Assembly (NCBI RefSeq): GCF_032586235.1
Contig: NZ_JAWHTD010000044.1
Coordinates: 1-28,887, forward strand
DNA length: 28,887 nucleotides
Direction: 5' to 3'
DNA from: Aestuariicoccus sp032586235
Lineage (GTDB): Bacteria > Pseudomonadota > Alphaproteobacteria > Rhodobacterales > Rhodobacteraceae
Shown: piece by piece, positions 6,867 to 15,851 of the stretch
Numbering within the stretch: position 1 is the first letter of the stretch
Layout: every line of letters begins with the position of its first letter
Notes under the pieces: model-generated
The model's input: only the letters and a program-made list of their open reading frames with translations
Told to the model about the DNA's origin: nothing
The model's database searches: none
Translations under genes and position numbers: made by a program

Positions 6867-8639
6867 TTACGACAGGGTCATACGGTCAAAGTCGTGCAGA
6901 CCCGGGATGCGGCTCTCGGTCGGCACGTTGACCCGGTTCGAGTGCACCAGGATGTCGACCGGGTGGTAGAGGAAGCCGCAGCACACCTTGTCAGAGGTAA
7001 GCTTGTTGGCCTGCTGCACCAGCGCGCGGCGCGCCTCTGGGTCCGCGGTGACCGACTGCTCTACCGACAATGCGTCGACCTCGGCTTCCGAGAAGAAGCC
7101 GAACGGCATCTCTGCGGTGTCGCGGAACGGCCCGTTGAACTTGGACGAGGTCATCATCCAGTCGATCAGCCCGTCGTCGGGGTCGTAATCGCCGCCCGAG
7201 CCGCCGAGACGCAGGTCGAAGTCCATCTTGTTGAACTCCTCGATCCCGACCGAGAATTCCTTGGGATCGACCTCGACACTGATGCCCAGCACCTGCTTGT
7301 AGATGTTGGCCACCACGAGCCCCGCGCGGCGGGTGTTCGGCGTGGTCTGCAGCCGCAGCGTCGGGAAGCCTTCGCCGCCGGGGAAGCCCGCCTCGGCCAG
7401 CAGCGCCTGCGCGCCCTCGGGGTCGAAGGCCTGCTCGGATGTCTCGGCCAGACCATTGTCGTAGTAAAAGCCCATGGCGGCGTTGATCGACCCGTAGGCC
7501 GGGATGCCGTTGCCAAAGAGCGCCTGCTGCACGAAGAGGTCGCGGTCGAGCGCCTTGGCCAGCGCCAGACGCACCTTGAAACCGTTCTCCTGCTTGAGCT
7601 CGTCAAGCGGCTTGTTGAAATCGGCGACCTGCATCGGTTCGACCCAGGGGTTCATCCAGATCGACTGGAAACCCGGGCCGGGCTTGATGTCGACGGTGAG
7701 GTCCGAGTTCGACTTGAACCGGTCGACCAGTTCGCCCGGCAGCGGGTTGCCGCCGATGTAGTCGACATCGCCCGCCTCGATCGCGGCGGCCAGCGGTTCG
7801 GTGCCGTCCACCGGCTGGATAATCACGCCGTCGAGCTTGGGACGCTCGGGGTCGAAATAGTTCTCGAACTTCTCCAGAACCACGCGGCCGCCAAGCTCGT
7901 GCTCGGTGATGCGGAACGGCCCGGTGCCCACGGGCGTGAGACCGTATTGCGCAAGCCCCATCTCTTCCAGCGCCCCGCGCGAGACGATGGTCATCGCACG
8001 GCCCGAGGCGCGCTCGAGCGCCTTGGTCAGGAACGACGCCTGCGGCGCCTTGAGCGTAAAGCGTACCTCGAGATCGTTGAGCTTTTCGACGTTCGCCACG
8101 TTGGCGATCACCGAGGAATGCCGCGACTGATCGGGGTCGGACGAACGGTTGTAGGTAAAGATCACGTCGTCGGCGTTGCAGACGTCGCCATTGTGGAAGG
8201 TCAGCCCGTCGCGCATCTTGATGGTGTAGACCAGACCGTCCTCGGACACGTCCCAGCTTTCGGCCAGGTCGCCCTCGGCCACCAGATCGTTGTTGATGTG
8301 CATCAGGCCCGACAGCACGTTCGAGGTGATCTGGAACTGCAGCACCTGGCCGATCTGCGCAGGGTCAAGCGTGGTGATCTCGGCCACCCCGGCCCATGCG
8401 GCGTTGAGAATGCCGCCGCCGTGCGCCGCCGCCATCGCCGGTTTGGGCCGCAGCCCGGGCAGCACCTGCGCCATGGTCAGCGCGCCCCCGGCGGCCAGCA
8501 GGCGCAGCGTCGCGCGGCGCGAGATCTTGTTGCCGCGCATGTCGTCGCGGCTGAGACCAAACATGGGATCGCGCGGATCGAAATCGTAGGCGTCGCGCAA
8601 TTCTTGCTGCGCACGCTTCATCAGGTCGTCATTCTTCAT
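6867..8639 (-). CDS. ABC transporter substrate-binding protein, family 5 (peptide/opine/nickel type), Tat signal
   Basis: The 590-residue periplasmic binding protein belongs to the SBP_bac_5 family. After an unusually long charged N-region there is a twin-arginine motif SRRATLRLL (Arg41-Arg42), a hydrophobic stretch, and a likely cleavage after AMA near residue 70. The mature part shows typical family segments: ITTLDPAQ, LAESWDVSEDGLVYTIKMRDGLTFHNGD, APQASFL, VGTGPFRI and VRLALAKALDRD. The ATG at 8639 has a strong SD (GAGGGG, 6 bases upstream), so the long N-region is probably real, although Met34 would give a conventional Tat leader. It captures the ligand for the importer; gamma-glutamyl peptides or glutathione are suggested only by the divergent GGT gene. 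Confidence 0.93.
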   Translation of the reverse strand: MKNDDLMKRAQQELRDAYDFDPRDPMFGLSRDDMRGNKISRRATLRLLAAGGALTMAQVLPGLRPKPAMAAAHGGGILNAAWAGVAEITTLDPAQIGQVLQFQITSNVLSGLMHINNDLVAEGDLAESWDVSEDGLVYTIKMRDGLTFHNGDVCNADDVIFTYNRSSDPDQSRHSSVIANVANVEKLNDLEVRFTLKAPQASFLTKALERASGRAMTIVSRGALEEMGLAQYGLTPVGTGPFRITEHELGGRVVLEKFENYFDPERPKLDGVIIQPVDGTEPLAAAIEAGDVDYIGGNPLPGELVDRFKSNSDLTVDIKPGPGFQSIWMNPWVEPMQVADFNKPLDELKQENGFKVRLALAKALDRDLFVQQALFGNGIPAYGSINAAMGFYYDNGLAETSEQAFDPEGAQALLAEAGFPGGEGFPTLRLQTTPNTRRAGLVVANIYKQVLGISVEVDPKEFSVGIEEFNKMDFDLRLGGSGGDYDPDDGLIDWMMTSSKFNGPFRDTAEMPFGFFSEAEVDALSVEQSVTADPEARRALVQQANKLTSDKVCCGFLYHPVDILVHSNRVNVPTESRIPGLHDFDRMTLS

Positions 8640-8692
8640 GGTCTACCCCTCTAGTCAGACTTCGGTCGGTTTTCGGATACTCGTCACCTCAT

Positions 8693-9687
<995 letters not shown>

Positions 9688-9688
<1 letters not shown>

Positions 9689-10659
9689 CAGACGGCTTCC
9701 TTCTGGTCGGTTTCAAGCGGGAAATGGCAGGCCACGCCGCCTTCGAACGGCGGCGGCGTCTGGCGGCAGATCGCCTGAGCGTAGGGGCAGCGCGGATGGA
9801 AGCGGCAGCCGGCAATCGTGGTGAACGGATCGGCGGGATTGCCGCGAATGGGCTTCAGCGGCACGCTGCGATCCTGATCCAGCCGCGGCACCGATTGCAG
9901 CAGCCCCTCGGTATAGGGATGGCGCGGCGCGGCATAGATGTCACGGGCGCGGCCGGTCTCGACGATGCGTCCGCCGTACATCACGTTCACGCGGTCGGCA
10001 TAGCGCGCGACAATCCCCAGATTGTGGGTGATCAGGATCAGCGCCGTGCCGTGATCGCGGCAGATCCGCGCCATCAGATCGAGGATCTGCGCCTGGATCG
10101 TCACGTCGAGCGCCGTCGTCGGCTCGTCCGCGATGATCAGCTTGGGATCGGCGGCCAGCGCGATGGCGATCATCACGCGCTGCCGCATCCCGCCCGAGAA
10201 ATGGTGCGGATATTGCTTCAGCCGCCGCTCGGCATCCGCTACGCCGACCTCCTGCAGCAGCGACACCGCCCGCGCCCGCGCGTCGGCGCGCGACAGGCCC
10301 AGGTTCTCTTCGATGCTTTCCATGATCTGCGCGCCGATGCTGCGCAACGGGTTGAGCGAGGTCATGGGTTCCTGAAACACCATCGAGATATCGCGCCCGC
10401 GGATTTTGCGCATGCCCTCGTCATCCAGCGCCAGCAGGTCCTGCCCGTCAAAGCGGATGCTGCCCGACGTGACCCTGAGGGCCTTGGCCAAAAGCCCCAT
10501 CACCGCCAGCGACGACACCGACTTGCCCGACCCGCTTTCGCCCACCAGCGCCAGCGTTTCGCCCCGATCCACCGAATAGGAGATTCCGTTCACCAGGGGC
10601 GTTTCCACGCCTTCCTGCGAGACGCAGACACTGAGATTTTCGATGTCGAGCAGCGACAT
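9688..10659 (-). CDS. Peptide ABC transporter ATP-binding protein (DppD-like)
   Basis: The 323-residue ATPase is the first full gene of the importer operon. Walker A is GESGSGKS (40-47), the Q-loop sits in MVFQEPMTSLNPL, the signature is FSGGMRQRVMIAIALA, Walker B is LIIADEPTTALDV, and the C-terminal peptide-transporter extension includes CRFHPRCPYAQAIC. Gene order ATPase-ATPase-binding protein-permease-permease is common in Rhodobacteraceae peptide/opine importers. The ATG at 10659 has only a moderate SD (AAGGGCG) and lies six bases after the stop of a small upstream ORF. Confidence 0.95.
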
Positions 10660-10665
10660 GTGCGG

Positions 10666-10740
10666 TTACGCCCTTGGTGGCATCAGCTTGGCGAGCGACG
10701 TAACCTTCCACTCCGGGAGAGGCGAGATTTGCCGCGCCAT
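10666..10740 (-). CDS. Possible 24-residue leader ORF upstream of the importer operon
   Basis: On the minus strand an ATG at 10740 opens a 24-codon frame (MARQISPLPEWKV...LMPPRA) that stops six bases before the first ATPase start. GGGAGG lies 11 bases upstream of its ATG, which is a better Shine-Dalgarno than the ATPase gene has. It could be a translated leader coupling ribosomes to the operon, or a chance frame. No amino-acid run suggests classical attenuation. Confidence 0.35.
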   Translation of the reverse strand: MARQISPLPEWKVTSLAKLMPPRA

Positions 10741-10956
10741 ATAATTTCTTGCCTCCCGTGTACAGCGTAACAAATAGACGAATACCCGGATGTTTCCACA
10801 CTTTTGATCATTTTCTGTGCAATCCGGCGACAAAATTCTGAATTCAGACCGCCGTTCCCGGCCAGATCTGGACCTCGCGGGGAACACGGCGCATGCGTCT
10901 GCCGGATCACCGGCAACCAGGAACAGCGCCCCGCCGCGCTGCGCGAAAGGAGACAA
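10741..10956. promoter_or_regulatory. Divergent control region, ABC importer versus DUF1028/GGT
   Basis: The 10660-10956 gap separates the divergently transcribed importer and DUF1028-GGT genes. The stretch at about 10740-10860 is distinctly AT-richer than its surroundings and should hold both promoters. A minus-strand AATTATAT near 10740-10747 is a possible -10-like element, but I cannot pair it with a good -35. TGCCGG (10900-10905) and CCGGCA (10910-10915) form a small hairpin or operator-like repeat in the DUF1028 leader. No regulator gene is adjacent. Confidence 0.4.
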
Positions 10957-11706
10957 ATGACCTATTCCATCGTGGCAAGAGACCCCGAAACAGGCGAGTT
11001 CGGCATCGCCGTCGCCAGCCGCTTTTTCGCCTGCGGATCGCTGGTGCCGAACGTCTGCGCCACCGCAGCCTTCGCCAGCCAAGCCTTCGTCAGCCCGCTT
11101 TGGGGCATTGAGGGGCTCAAGCGGCTGGCGGATGGCGAGCGGCCCGACGCGATCCTCGCCGATCTGGTCGCCCGCGACGCGGGACAAGCCTCGCGGCAGG
11201 CGCATATGATCGCGCCGGACGGCACCGTCGCCCAGCACACCGGCGCCGATTGCGTGCCCTGGGCCGGGCACGCCAAGGCGGAAAACGTATCGGTCGCGGG
11301 CAATATGCTGGCCGGTCCCGAGGTGGTCGCCGATACGCTGGCGGCCTGGCTCGACAGTGCCGATCTGCCCTTCGCCGAACGCTTCCTGACGGCGATGGAG
11401 GCGGGCGAACGCGCCGGTGGCGACAAGCGCGGCAAGCAGGCGGCGGGGCTGCTGATTCATTCCGGCCAGCCCTACCCGTCGCTCGACCTGCGCGTCGACG
11501 ACCACAACGATCCGCTGGCCGAGCTGCGCCGCTTGATGGCGGTCACCGAAGAGCGCTATCTGATCTTCCGCACCGCCATGCCTACGGTCGAGAATTTTTC
11601 GGGCATGGTCGACCGCACCCCGCTCGACAAGGCGATCGCCGCCAACGAAAAGGAACGCGCCGAGAAAGGGATCGTCTCGCAATCCCTCGCAACGCCGCTG
11701 ACATAA
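10957..11706 (+). CDS. DUF1028 family protein
   Basis: The 249-residue protein starts MTYSIVARDPETGEFGIAVASRFFACGSLVP, the hallmark opening of DUF1028 proteins. HMIAPDGTVAQHTGADCVPWAGH and VAGNMLAGPEVV follow in the expected order. The family is thought to adopt an Ntn-hydrolase-like fold but has no assigned reaction, and members are repeatedly found beside peptide transporters and peptidases. The frame is open from 10804; the ATG at 10957 is chosen for its AAAGGAG SD and the conserved N-terminus. Sixteen bases separate it from the gamma-glutamyltransferase gene, so the two are almost certainly cotranscribed and may act on the same imported substrate. Confidence 0.9.
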   Translation: MTYSIVARDPETGEFGIAVASRFFACGSLVPNVCATAAFASQAFVSPLWGIEGLKRLADGERPDAILADLVARDAGQASRQAHMIAPDGTVAQHTGADCVPWAGHAKAENVSVAGNMLAGPEVVADTLAAWLDSADLPFAERFLTAMEAGERAGGDKRGKQAAGLLIHSGQPYPSLDLRVDDHNDPLAELRRLMAVTEERYLIFRTAMPTVENFSGMVDRTPLDKAIAANEKERAEKGIVSQSLATPLT

Positions 11707-11722
11707 CACCGAAGGACCCGAC

Positions 11723-13318
11723 ATGCAGCTTCGCGCCAACCACCATTATCCCTCGCGCCGCTCGCCCATCGTTGCGCGCAACATGGTCTCGACCAGCCAA
11801 CCGCTCGCGGCGCAGGCTGGGCTTTCGATGCTGATGCGCGGCGGCAACGCGGTGGATGCCGCGATTGCCACCGCCGTGACGCTGACGCTGGTCGAACCGA
11901 CCGGCAACGGCCTCGGCTCGGACGCCTTCGCGATCCTGTGGGACGGCAAGGAACTGCACGGGCTCAACGCCTCGGGCCGCGCGCCGCAGGGCTGGAGCCG
12001 CGAGCGCTTTGCCGGGATGGACGCGATGCCCTTCCGCGGCTGGGACAGCGTGACCGTGCCGGGGGCGGTTTCGGGCTGGGTGGCGATGTCGGAACGGTTC
12101 GGCAAGCTGCCCTTCGCGACCCTCTTCGAACCCGCGATCCGCTATGCCGAAGACGGGTTCCCGGTGTCGCCGGTCATCGCGGCGCTCTGGGCGCGCGGGG
12201 CCGAGGCGCTGTCGGATCAGCCCGGCTTTGCCCAGAACTTCCTGCCCGACGGCCGCGCGCCCAAGCCCGGAGAGATCTACCGCAACCCTGGCATGGCGCG
12301 CACCCTGCGGCTGATCGCCGAGACCAAGGGCAAGGCGTTCTACGAGGGCGAGCTGGCCGAGGCCATCGAGGCCTTCGCCATCGAGCACGGCGCGGCGCTG
12401 CGGGTGTCGGACATGGCCGCGCACCAGGCCGATTGGTGCGGCACGATCAGCCAAGGCTTCGACGACGTGACGCTGCACGAGATCCCGCCCAACGGTCAGG
12501 GCATCGCCGCGCTGATGGCGCTGGGGATCCTGTCTCACACCAATATCCGCGATCTGGATGCCGACGACCCGCTGGCGGCGCATCTGCAGATCGAGGCGAT
12601 GAAGCTGGCCCTGAGGGACACCGAAACCTTCGTCGGCGATATCGACTACATGACCCAGATCACCCCCGGCGACATGCTGGATGCGGGTTACCTCGCCGAC
12701 CGTGCGAAACTGATCGACCCCGCCAAGGCGACCAATTTTGGCGCGGGCGCGCCCAAGCGCGGCGGCACCGTCTACATGACCGCGGCGGACGAAAGCGGCA
12801 TGATGGTATCGTTCATCCAGTCGAACTATGCCGGCTTTGGCTCGGGCGTGACGGTGCCCGGCACCGGCATCCACCTGCAGAACCGCGGCGCGGGCTTTTC
12901 GCTCGACCCCGCCAGCCAGAATGTGATCGCGCCGGGCAAGCGCCCTTTCCACACCATCATCCCCGCCTTCCTGATGCGCGGCGACGCGCCGCTGATGAGC
13001 TTTGGCGTCATGGGCGGGCCGATGCAGGCGCAGGGCCATGTGCAAATGACGCTGCGCACCCAGCTTTGGGGTCAGGATCCGCAGATGGCCGCCGACGCGC
13101 CGCGCTGGCGGGTCACGCAAGGTCTGGGCGTGGCCTGCGAAACGACATTGGCGTCCGAGACGCTGGAACGGCTGCGTGGCATGGGCCATGACCTGACGCT
13201 GGAAGCGCCCGACAACGCCTTCGGCTTCGGCGGCGCGCAATTGATCGCCCGGCTGGACAACGGCGCCTATGCCGCCGGGTCCGAACCGCGCAAGGACGGT
13301 CAGGCGGTAGGGTTCTAG
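11723..13318 (+). CDS. Gamma-glutamyltransferase family protein
   Basis: The 531-residue Ntn hydrolase of the GGT family cleaves or transfers gamma-glutamyl groups (glutathione and similar) after autoprocessing into two subunits. Family landmarks are MLMRGGNAVDAAIATAVTLTLVEP near the N-terminus, WDSVTVPGAVSGW, NGQGIAALMAL, and the processing site RGGTVYMTAAD with the nucleophile candidate Thr349. FIQSNYAGFGSG and GGPMQAQGHVQ come later. No signal peptide is evident, so the enzyme is probably cytoplasmic, unlike the periplasmic enterobacterial GGT. That fits a role after uptake by the divergent ABC importer. A close alternative is a cephalosporin-acylase-like member of the same family. Confidence 0.92.
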   Translation: MQLRANHHYPSRRSPIVARNMVSTSQPLAAQAGLSMLMRGGNAVDAAIATAVTLTLVEPTGNGLGSDAFAILWDGKELHGLNASGRAPQGWSRERFAGMDAMPFRGWDSVTVPGAVSGWVAMSERFGKLPFATLFEPAIRYAEDGFPVSPVIAALWARGAEALSDQPGFAQNFLPDGRAPKPGEIYRNPGMARTLRLIAETKGKAFYEGELAEAIEAFAIEHGAALRVSDMAAHQADWCGTISQGFDDVTLHEIPPNGQGIAALMALGILSHTNIRDLDADDPLAAHLQIEAMKLALRDTETFVGDIDYMTQITPGDMLDAGYLADRAKLIDPAKATNFGAGAPKRGGTVYMTAADESGMMVSFIQSNYAGFGSGVTVPGTGIHLQNRGAGFSLDPASQNVIAPGKRPFHTIIPAFLMRGDAPLMSFGVMGGPMQAQGHVQMTLRTQLWGQDPQMAADAPRWRVTQGLGVACETTLASETLERLRGMGHDLTLEAPDNAFGFGGAQLIARLDNGAYAAGSEPRKDGQAVGF

Positions 13319-13346
13319 GTTCTGGACCCCTTAGCTTGATCGGCGC

Positions 13347-13376
13347 CCGGGATGCAGGCAACAGCCTGTTTCCCGG
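13347..13376 (+). terminator. Hairpin after the gamma-glutamyltransferase gene
   Basis: CCGGGA (13347-13352) pairs with TCCCGG (13371-13376), and inside it CAGGC (13355-13359) pairs with GCCTG (13364-13368) around a 4-base loop, with a 2-by-2 internal loop. It lies about 30 bases after the GGT stop and has no T-tract. It is a plausible end of the DUF1028-GGT transcript. Confidence 0.4.
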
Positions 13377-13440
13377 TCGGTGCGGCCACGAACCGGGCAT
13401 TTTCCGCGAAACGGAAACTTCGAACGATTTTTGGCAATAC

Positions 13441-13469
13441 TTGCGCGCTCGTTTCGCGGCATCTAGGGT
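13441..13469 (+). promoter_or_regulatory. Candidate promoter for the riboswitch-ribH transcript
   Basis: TTGCGC (13441-13446), a 17-base spacer and TAGGGT (13464-13469) sit just upstream of the FMN aptamer, the place where a promoter is required. The -10 is a weak match, so the exact boxes are uncertain. Confidence 0.3.
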
Positions 13470-13475
13470 CACGCT

Positions 13476-13617
13476 GTTCTCAGGGCGGGGCGAAATTCCC
13501 CACCGGCGGTGAGCAATGAACGTTGCAAGCCCGCGAGCGCCTCGGCCTTCTGGCCGAGGGTCAAGCAGATCAGGTGAAATTCCTGAGCCGACGGTGAAAG
13601 TCCGGATGGAAGAGAAC
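13476..13617 (+). ncRNA. FMN riboswitch (RFN element)
   Basis: The conserved RFN blocks are present in order: AGGGCGGGGCGAAATTCCCC (about 13482-13501), ACCGGCGGT, AGCCCGCGAGCG, AAGCAGATC, GGTGAAATTCCTGAGCC, GACGGTGAAAGTCCGGATG and the terminal GAAGAGAAC. The P1 helix is GTTCTC (13476-13481) with GAGAAC (13612-13617). The variable arm is a perfect 8-bp stem, CCTCGGCC (13550-13557) with GGCCGAGG (13562-13569). It binds FMN and should lower expression of the lumazine synthase gene downstream when FMN is plentiful. Confidence 0.95.
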
Positions 13618-13628
13618 GTGCTGTCGAT

Positions 13629-13697
13629 GCCCGGCGTTTCGCCGGGCGCGATGCATGTGATCGCCTTGGGTGACGTGTCACTATGAAAGGAGATCAC
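13629..13697 (+). promoter_or_regulatory. Riboswitch expression platform with RBS-sequestering helix
   Basis: After the aptamer comes a perfect hairpin GCCCGGCG (13629-13636) with CGCCGGGC (13640-13647). Then GTGATC (13657-13662) is complementary to GATCAC (13692-13697), which lies between the Shine-Dalgarno (AAGGAG, 13687-13692) and the ATG. GTGAC-GT-GTCAC pairs locally in between. No T-tract follows the stable hairpin. This favours control of translation initiation rather than transcription termination, although the two are not separable without experiment. Confidence 0.5.
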
Positions 13698-13698
13698 G

Positions 13699-14133
13699 AT
13701 GACACACACCCGATACGCCTTTATCAAGGCTGGCTGGCACGCTGATATTGTCGACCGGGCCTTGGAAGGTTTCTTGCAGAAAATACCGAACGACGAGGTC
13801 GACGTTTTCGACGTTCCCGGCGCGTTTGAAATGCCTTTGCTCGCGCGCGACCTGGCAAAGTCCGGGCGGTACGATGCGGTTGTCGCCGCGGCGTTCGTTG
13901 TGGATGGCGGTATCTACCGGCACGATTTCGTCGCCCAGGCCGTGGTCAACGGCTTGATGCAGGCCGGCCTCGAAAGCGGCGTCCCTGTTCTCTCGGTTTC
14001 GCTGACACCGCATCAGTACCAAGAGACCGAGCATCACAACGCGATCTACAGGCAGCATTTCGTCGTTAAAGGACGCGAAGCCGCCGGGGCGGCTCTGCAG
14101 CTTACACGATCGCGCAAAGAGCTGGTTGCCTAG
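13699..14133 (+). CDS. ribH: 6,7-dimethyl-8-ribityllumazine synthase, type II (RibH2)
   Basis: The 144-residue enzyme joins 5-amino-6-ribitylaminouracil with dihydroxybutanone phosphate, the penultimate step of riboflavin synthesis, in the cytoplasm. It opens YAFIKAGWHADIVDRALEGF, where Trp13 occupies the aromatic substrate-stacking position. It continues with DVPGAFEMPL and AAFVVDGGIYRHDFVA (His75, the proposed catalytic base) and PVLSVSLTPHQYQET. The short N-terminus and the YRHDFVA and HQYQET segments match the Brucella/Rhizobium RibH2 type, which is decameric in characterised members. It stands alone behind an FMN riboswitch, as RibH2 genes commonly do, away from any ribBAE operon. SD AAGGAG is well placed. 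Confidence 0.95.
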   Translation: MTHTRYAFIKAGWHADIVDRALEGFLQKIPNDEVDVFDVPGAFEMPLLARDLAKSGRYDAVVAAAFVVDGGIYRHDFVAQAVVNGLMQAGLESGVPVLSVSLTPHQYQETEHHNAIYRQHFVVKGREAAGAALQLTRSRKELVA

Positions 14134-14142
14134 GGACTGGAC

Positions 14143-14210
14143 CTTGGGCGGATTGCGGGTTGCCACGGACGCCCAAGCGACCGACACTCTGTCCGCAGCA
14201 GCGGACAGAG
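14143..14210 (+). terminator. Tandem hairpins between ribH and the VOC-family gene
   Basis: CTTGGGCG (14143-14150) pairs perfectly with CGCCCAAG (14170-14177). Right after it CTCTGTCCGC (14187-14196) pairs perfectly with GCGGACAGAG (14201-14210) around a 4-base loop. The second stem ends just before the SD (GGAGG, about 14214-14219) of the next gene. No T-run is present. The first stem probably ends the ribH message; the second lies in the leader of the VOC gene and may affect its translation or RNA stability. Confidence 0.45.
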
Positions 14211-14223
14211 GAGCGGAGGAAAC

Positions 14224-14823
14224 ATGTCGGAGACCAACGAACTGAGGAAAATCCAGGTCCAGGGCGTTCACCACATCACGATCATCGGCGCGGACCGCCA
14301 GACGTCGATCGATTTCTGGGAGGGTGTGCTGGGCATGCCCTTCATCTTCGATCAGCCCAATCTCGACGATCCGAACGAGGGCCATCTCTACTTCGATCCG
14401 GGCGACGGGCGGCTGATCACGATCTTCACCAACGAAGAGCGCAAGCCCGACAGCACCCCCGTCCCCGAGGCGGCCGGGTCGCTGCACCACCTGGCGCTGA
14501 ATGTCAGCCAGGCGACCTTCTGGCAGGTGGCCGCACGGCTCGATGCGCGCGGGGTGGCGCATTCCGGCCCGGTGGACCGTGGCTTTATGGATTCGATCTA
14601 TTTCCGCGATCCGCTGGGGCTGCGGCTGGAGCTGGCCAGCTACCGGTTCGAGCCGCCCGAGGGCTGCCGCCATGCGGATGTGATGATCGAGGCGCACAAG
14701 ATCCGCGTTGCGCGCGGCCATCACCACATCGACCGCGAGCATCTGGCGGACGCCATCGAACTGCTGGTCGAGCGCAGCCAGAATTCCCTGTCCGGCGACC
14801 GATCCGCGCGCAAGGGCTACTAG
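14224..14823 (+). CDS. VOC-family (glyoxalase/extradiol dioxygenase-like) protein
   Basis: The 199-residue protein has two paired beta-alpha-beta-beta-beta units of the vicinal-oxygen-chelate superfamily. The first starts VQGVHHITIIGADRQTSIDFWEGVLGM (His16/17); the second has GSLHHLALNV (His88/89) and ends in DPLGLRLELASY (Glu136). His-His-Glu is the usual divalent-metal set, so it is probably a metal-dependent dioxygenase, lyase or isomerase. The C-terminal about 60 residues, with another His cluster (RGHHHIDREHL), resemble ring-cleaving dioxygenase-type VOC proteins, but the substrate is not predictable. The stop overlaps the convergent EEP gene by two bases. An SD (GGAGG) supports the start. 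Confidence 0.8.
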   Translation: MSETNELRKIQVQGVHHITIIGADRQTSIDFWEGVLGMPFIFDQPNLDDPNEGHLYFDPGDGRLITIFTNEERKPDSTPVPEAAGSLHHLALNVSQATFWQVAARLDARGVAHSGPVDRGFMDSIYFRDPLGLRLELASYRFEPPEGCRHADVMIEAHKIRVARGHHHIDREHLADAIELLVERSQNSLSGDRSARKGY

Positions 14824-15716
14824 AGCCCCGGGAAATCCGCATAGACCAGCGCGTGGTCGCTGGCGTGCGGATGCATGCCAGCGGCCGCCCGCGTCATGCC
14901 CGAGCGGATGATCTTGGGGCGCACCCGAGGAAAGTCCCGCGCCAGACGCGGGGAAATCAGCAGCCGGTCGGGCCGCGAATGGCGATGGGTGTCGAAAACC
15001 TCATAGGTCCAGTCCTCGCCGGGCGTCAGGCGGTCCAGCAGGTCGACGGCGAACCCCTCGGTCAGAGGGGCCAGCGCCGAAGGCGCCGCGCCCCCTGCCC
15101 CCGCCGGTTCGTTGAAATCGCCCAGCACGATCCAGCGCGCGGTCTCGGGCGCGGCAAAGTGCGTCTCGACGATGCGGCGCACCCCGCGCGCCTCGGCCTC
15201 GCGGACCGCATGGGCCTTGGCCTCATCGGGATAGGGCGCCTTGAAATGGCAGATAAAAATCGCGAAGGCGGCGAAATCGAGCGCGAGGCAATCGCGGCGA
15301 AAGAGCCGCCGGTCGCGCAGGTCGGGCGGCAGATCGGTCAGGCCCAGCTCCGCGCCGGTCAGCGCGGCATGGCTTGTCACCGAAACGGGCCGCCGCCGCG
15401 ACAGCGCCGCCACGTTCAGCCCGCGCCCGTCGTTGCCCGGCAGGCAATAGCGGTGGGGATAGGCGGGTGCCCCGACCTCAGTCAGGAACCGGTCGTGGAA
15501 AAAGTCGAGCGATGCCGCGTCGAAGACCTCTTGCAGCGCGACGATATCCGCTTGGGCGTCGCGGATCACCTCGGCGGTTCTGCGCCGGTCGGCGATGTCG
15601 CGCGCGGTCGTGGGCGCGGCCCCCGGCACGTCCTGATCCACCGCGCCTTCCAGAACGCGCCGCCCGTCGCGCTGGCGCAGGCGCAGGTTCTGAAGATTAA
15701 AGGTCGCGATGCGCAT
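14820..15716 (-). CDS. Endonuclease/exonuclease/phosphatase family protein
   Basis: The 298-residue protein belongs to the EEP superfamily of Mg-dependent phosphodiesterases (DNase I/APE1-like). Motifs in order are IATFNLQNL (Asn8), IVALQEVFD (Glu63), the LGDFNEPAG motif with Asp and Asn, and a terminal ASDHALVYADF (Asp287-His288). There is no signal peptide or membrane anchor, so it is predicted cytoplasmic. The frame stays open far upstream to 16745, but that portion is antisense to the SMP-30 gene, and the conserved MRIATFN start at 15716 fits the family. Substrate (nucleic acid, phospholipid or nucleotide sugar) is not predictable. It is divergent from the sugar-acid genes by 135 bp. Confidence 0.85.
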   Translation of the reverse strand: MRIATFNLQNLRLRQRDGRRVLEGAVDQDVPGAAPTTARDIADRRRTAEVIRDAQADIVALQEVFDAASLDFFHDRFLTEVGAPAYPHRYCLPGNDGRGLNVAALSRRRPVSVTSHAALTGAELGLTDLPPDLRDRRLFRRDCLALDFAAFAIFICHFKAPYPDEAKAHAVREAEARGVRRIVETHFAAPETARWIVLGDFNEPAGAGGAAPSALAPLTEGFAVDLLDRLTPGEDWTYEVFDTHRHSRPDRLLISPRLARDFPRVRPKIIRSGMTRAAAGMHPHASDHALVYADFPGL

Positions 15717-15851
15717 CTTTGCCGGGTCCCGTTGCGGCCATGCCCAGTCTAGCCGAAAACCGGCCCGGCCTGTCCAGACCGCGCTCCCATCGACGCTTCC
15801 AAAACCCGCGCCGTTGGCCTCTACTGGGGATAACAGCGAAAGGGGCCGGCC

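Noticed and set aside
6894..8654. A 586-codon plus-strand frame opposite the binding-protein gene
   Set aside because: Arg/His/Val-rich composition and absence of any family pattern; the minus strand encodes a clear SBP_bac_5 protein with an SD and Tat signal.
11582..13240. A 552-codon minus-strand frame opposite the gamma-glutamyltransferase gene
   Set aside because: It is the antisense shadow of a well-supported GGT-family coding region and has no recognisable motif.
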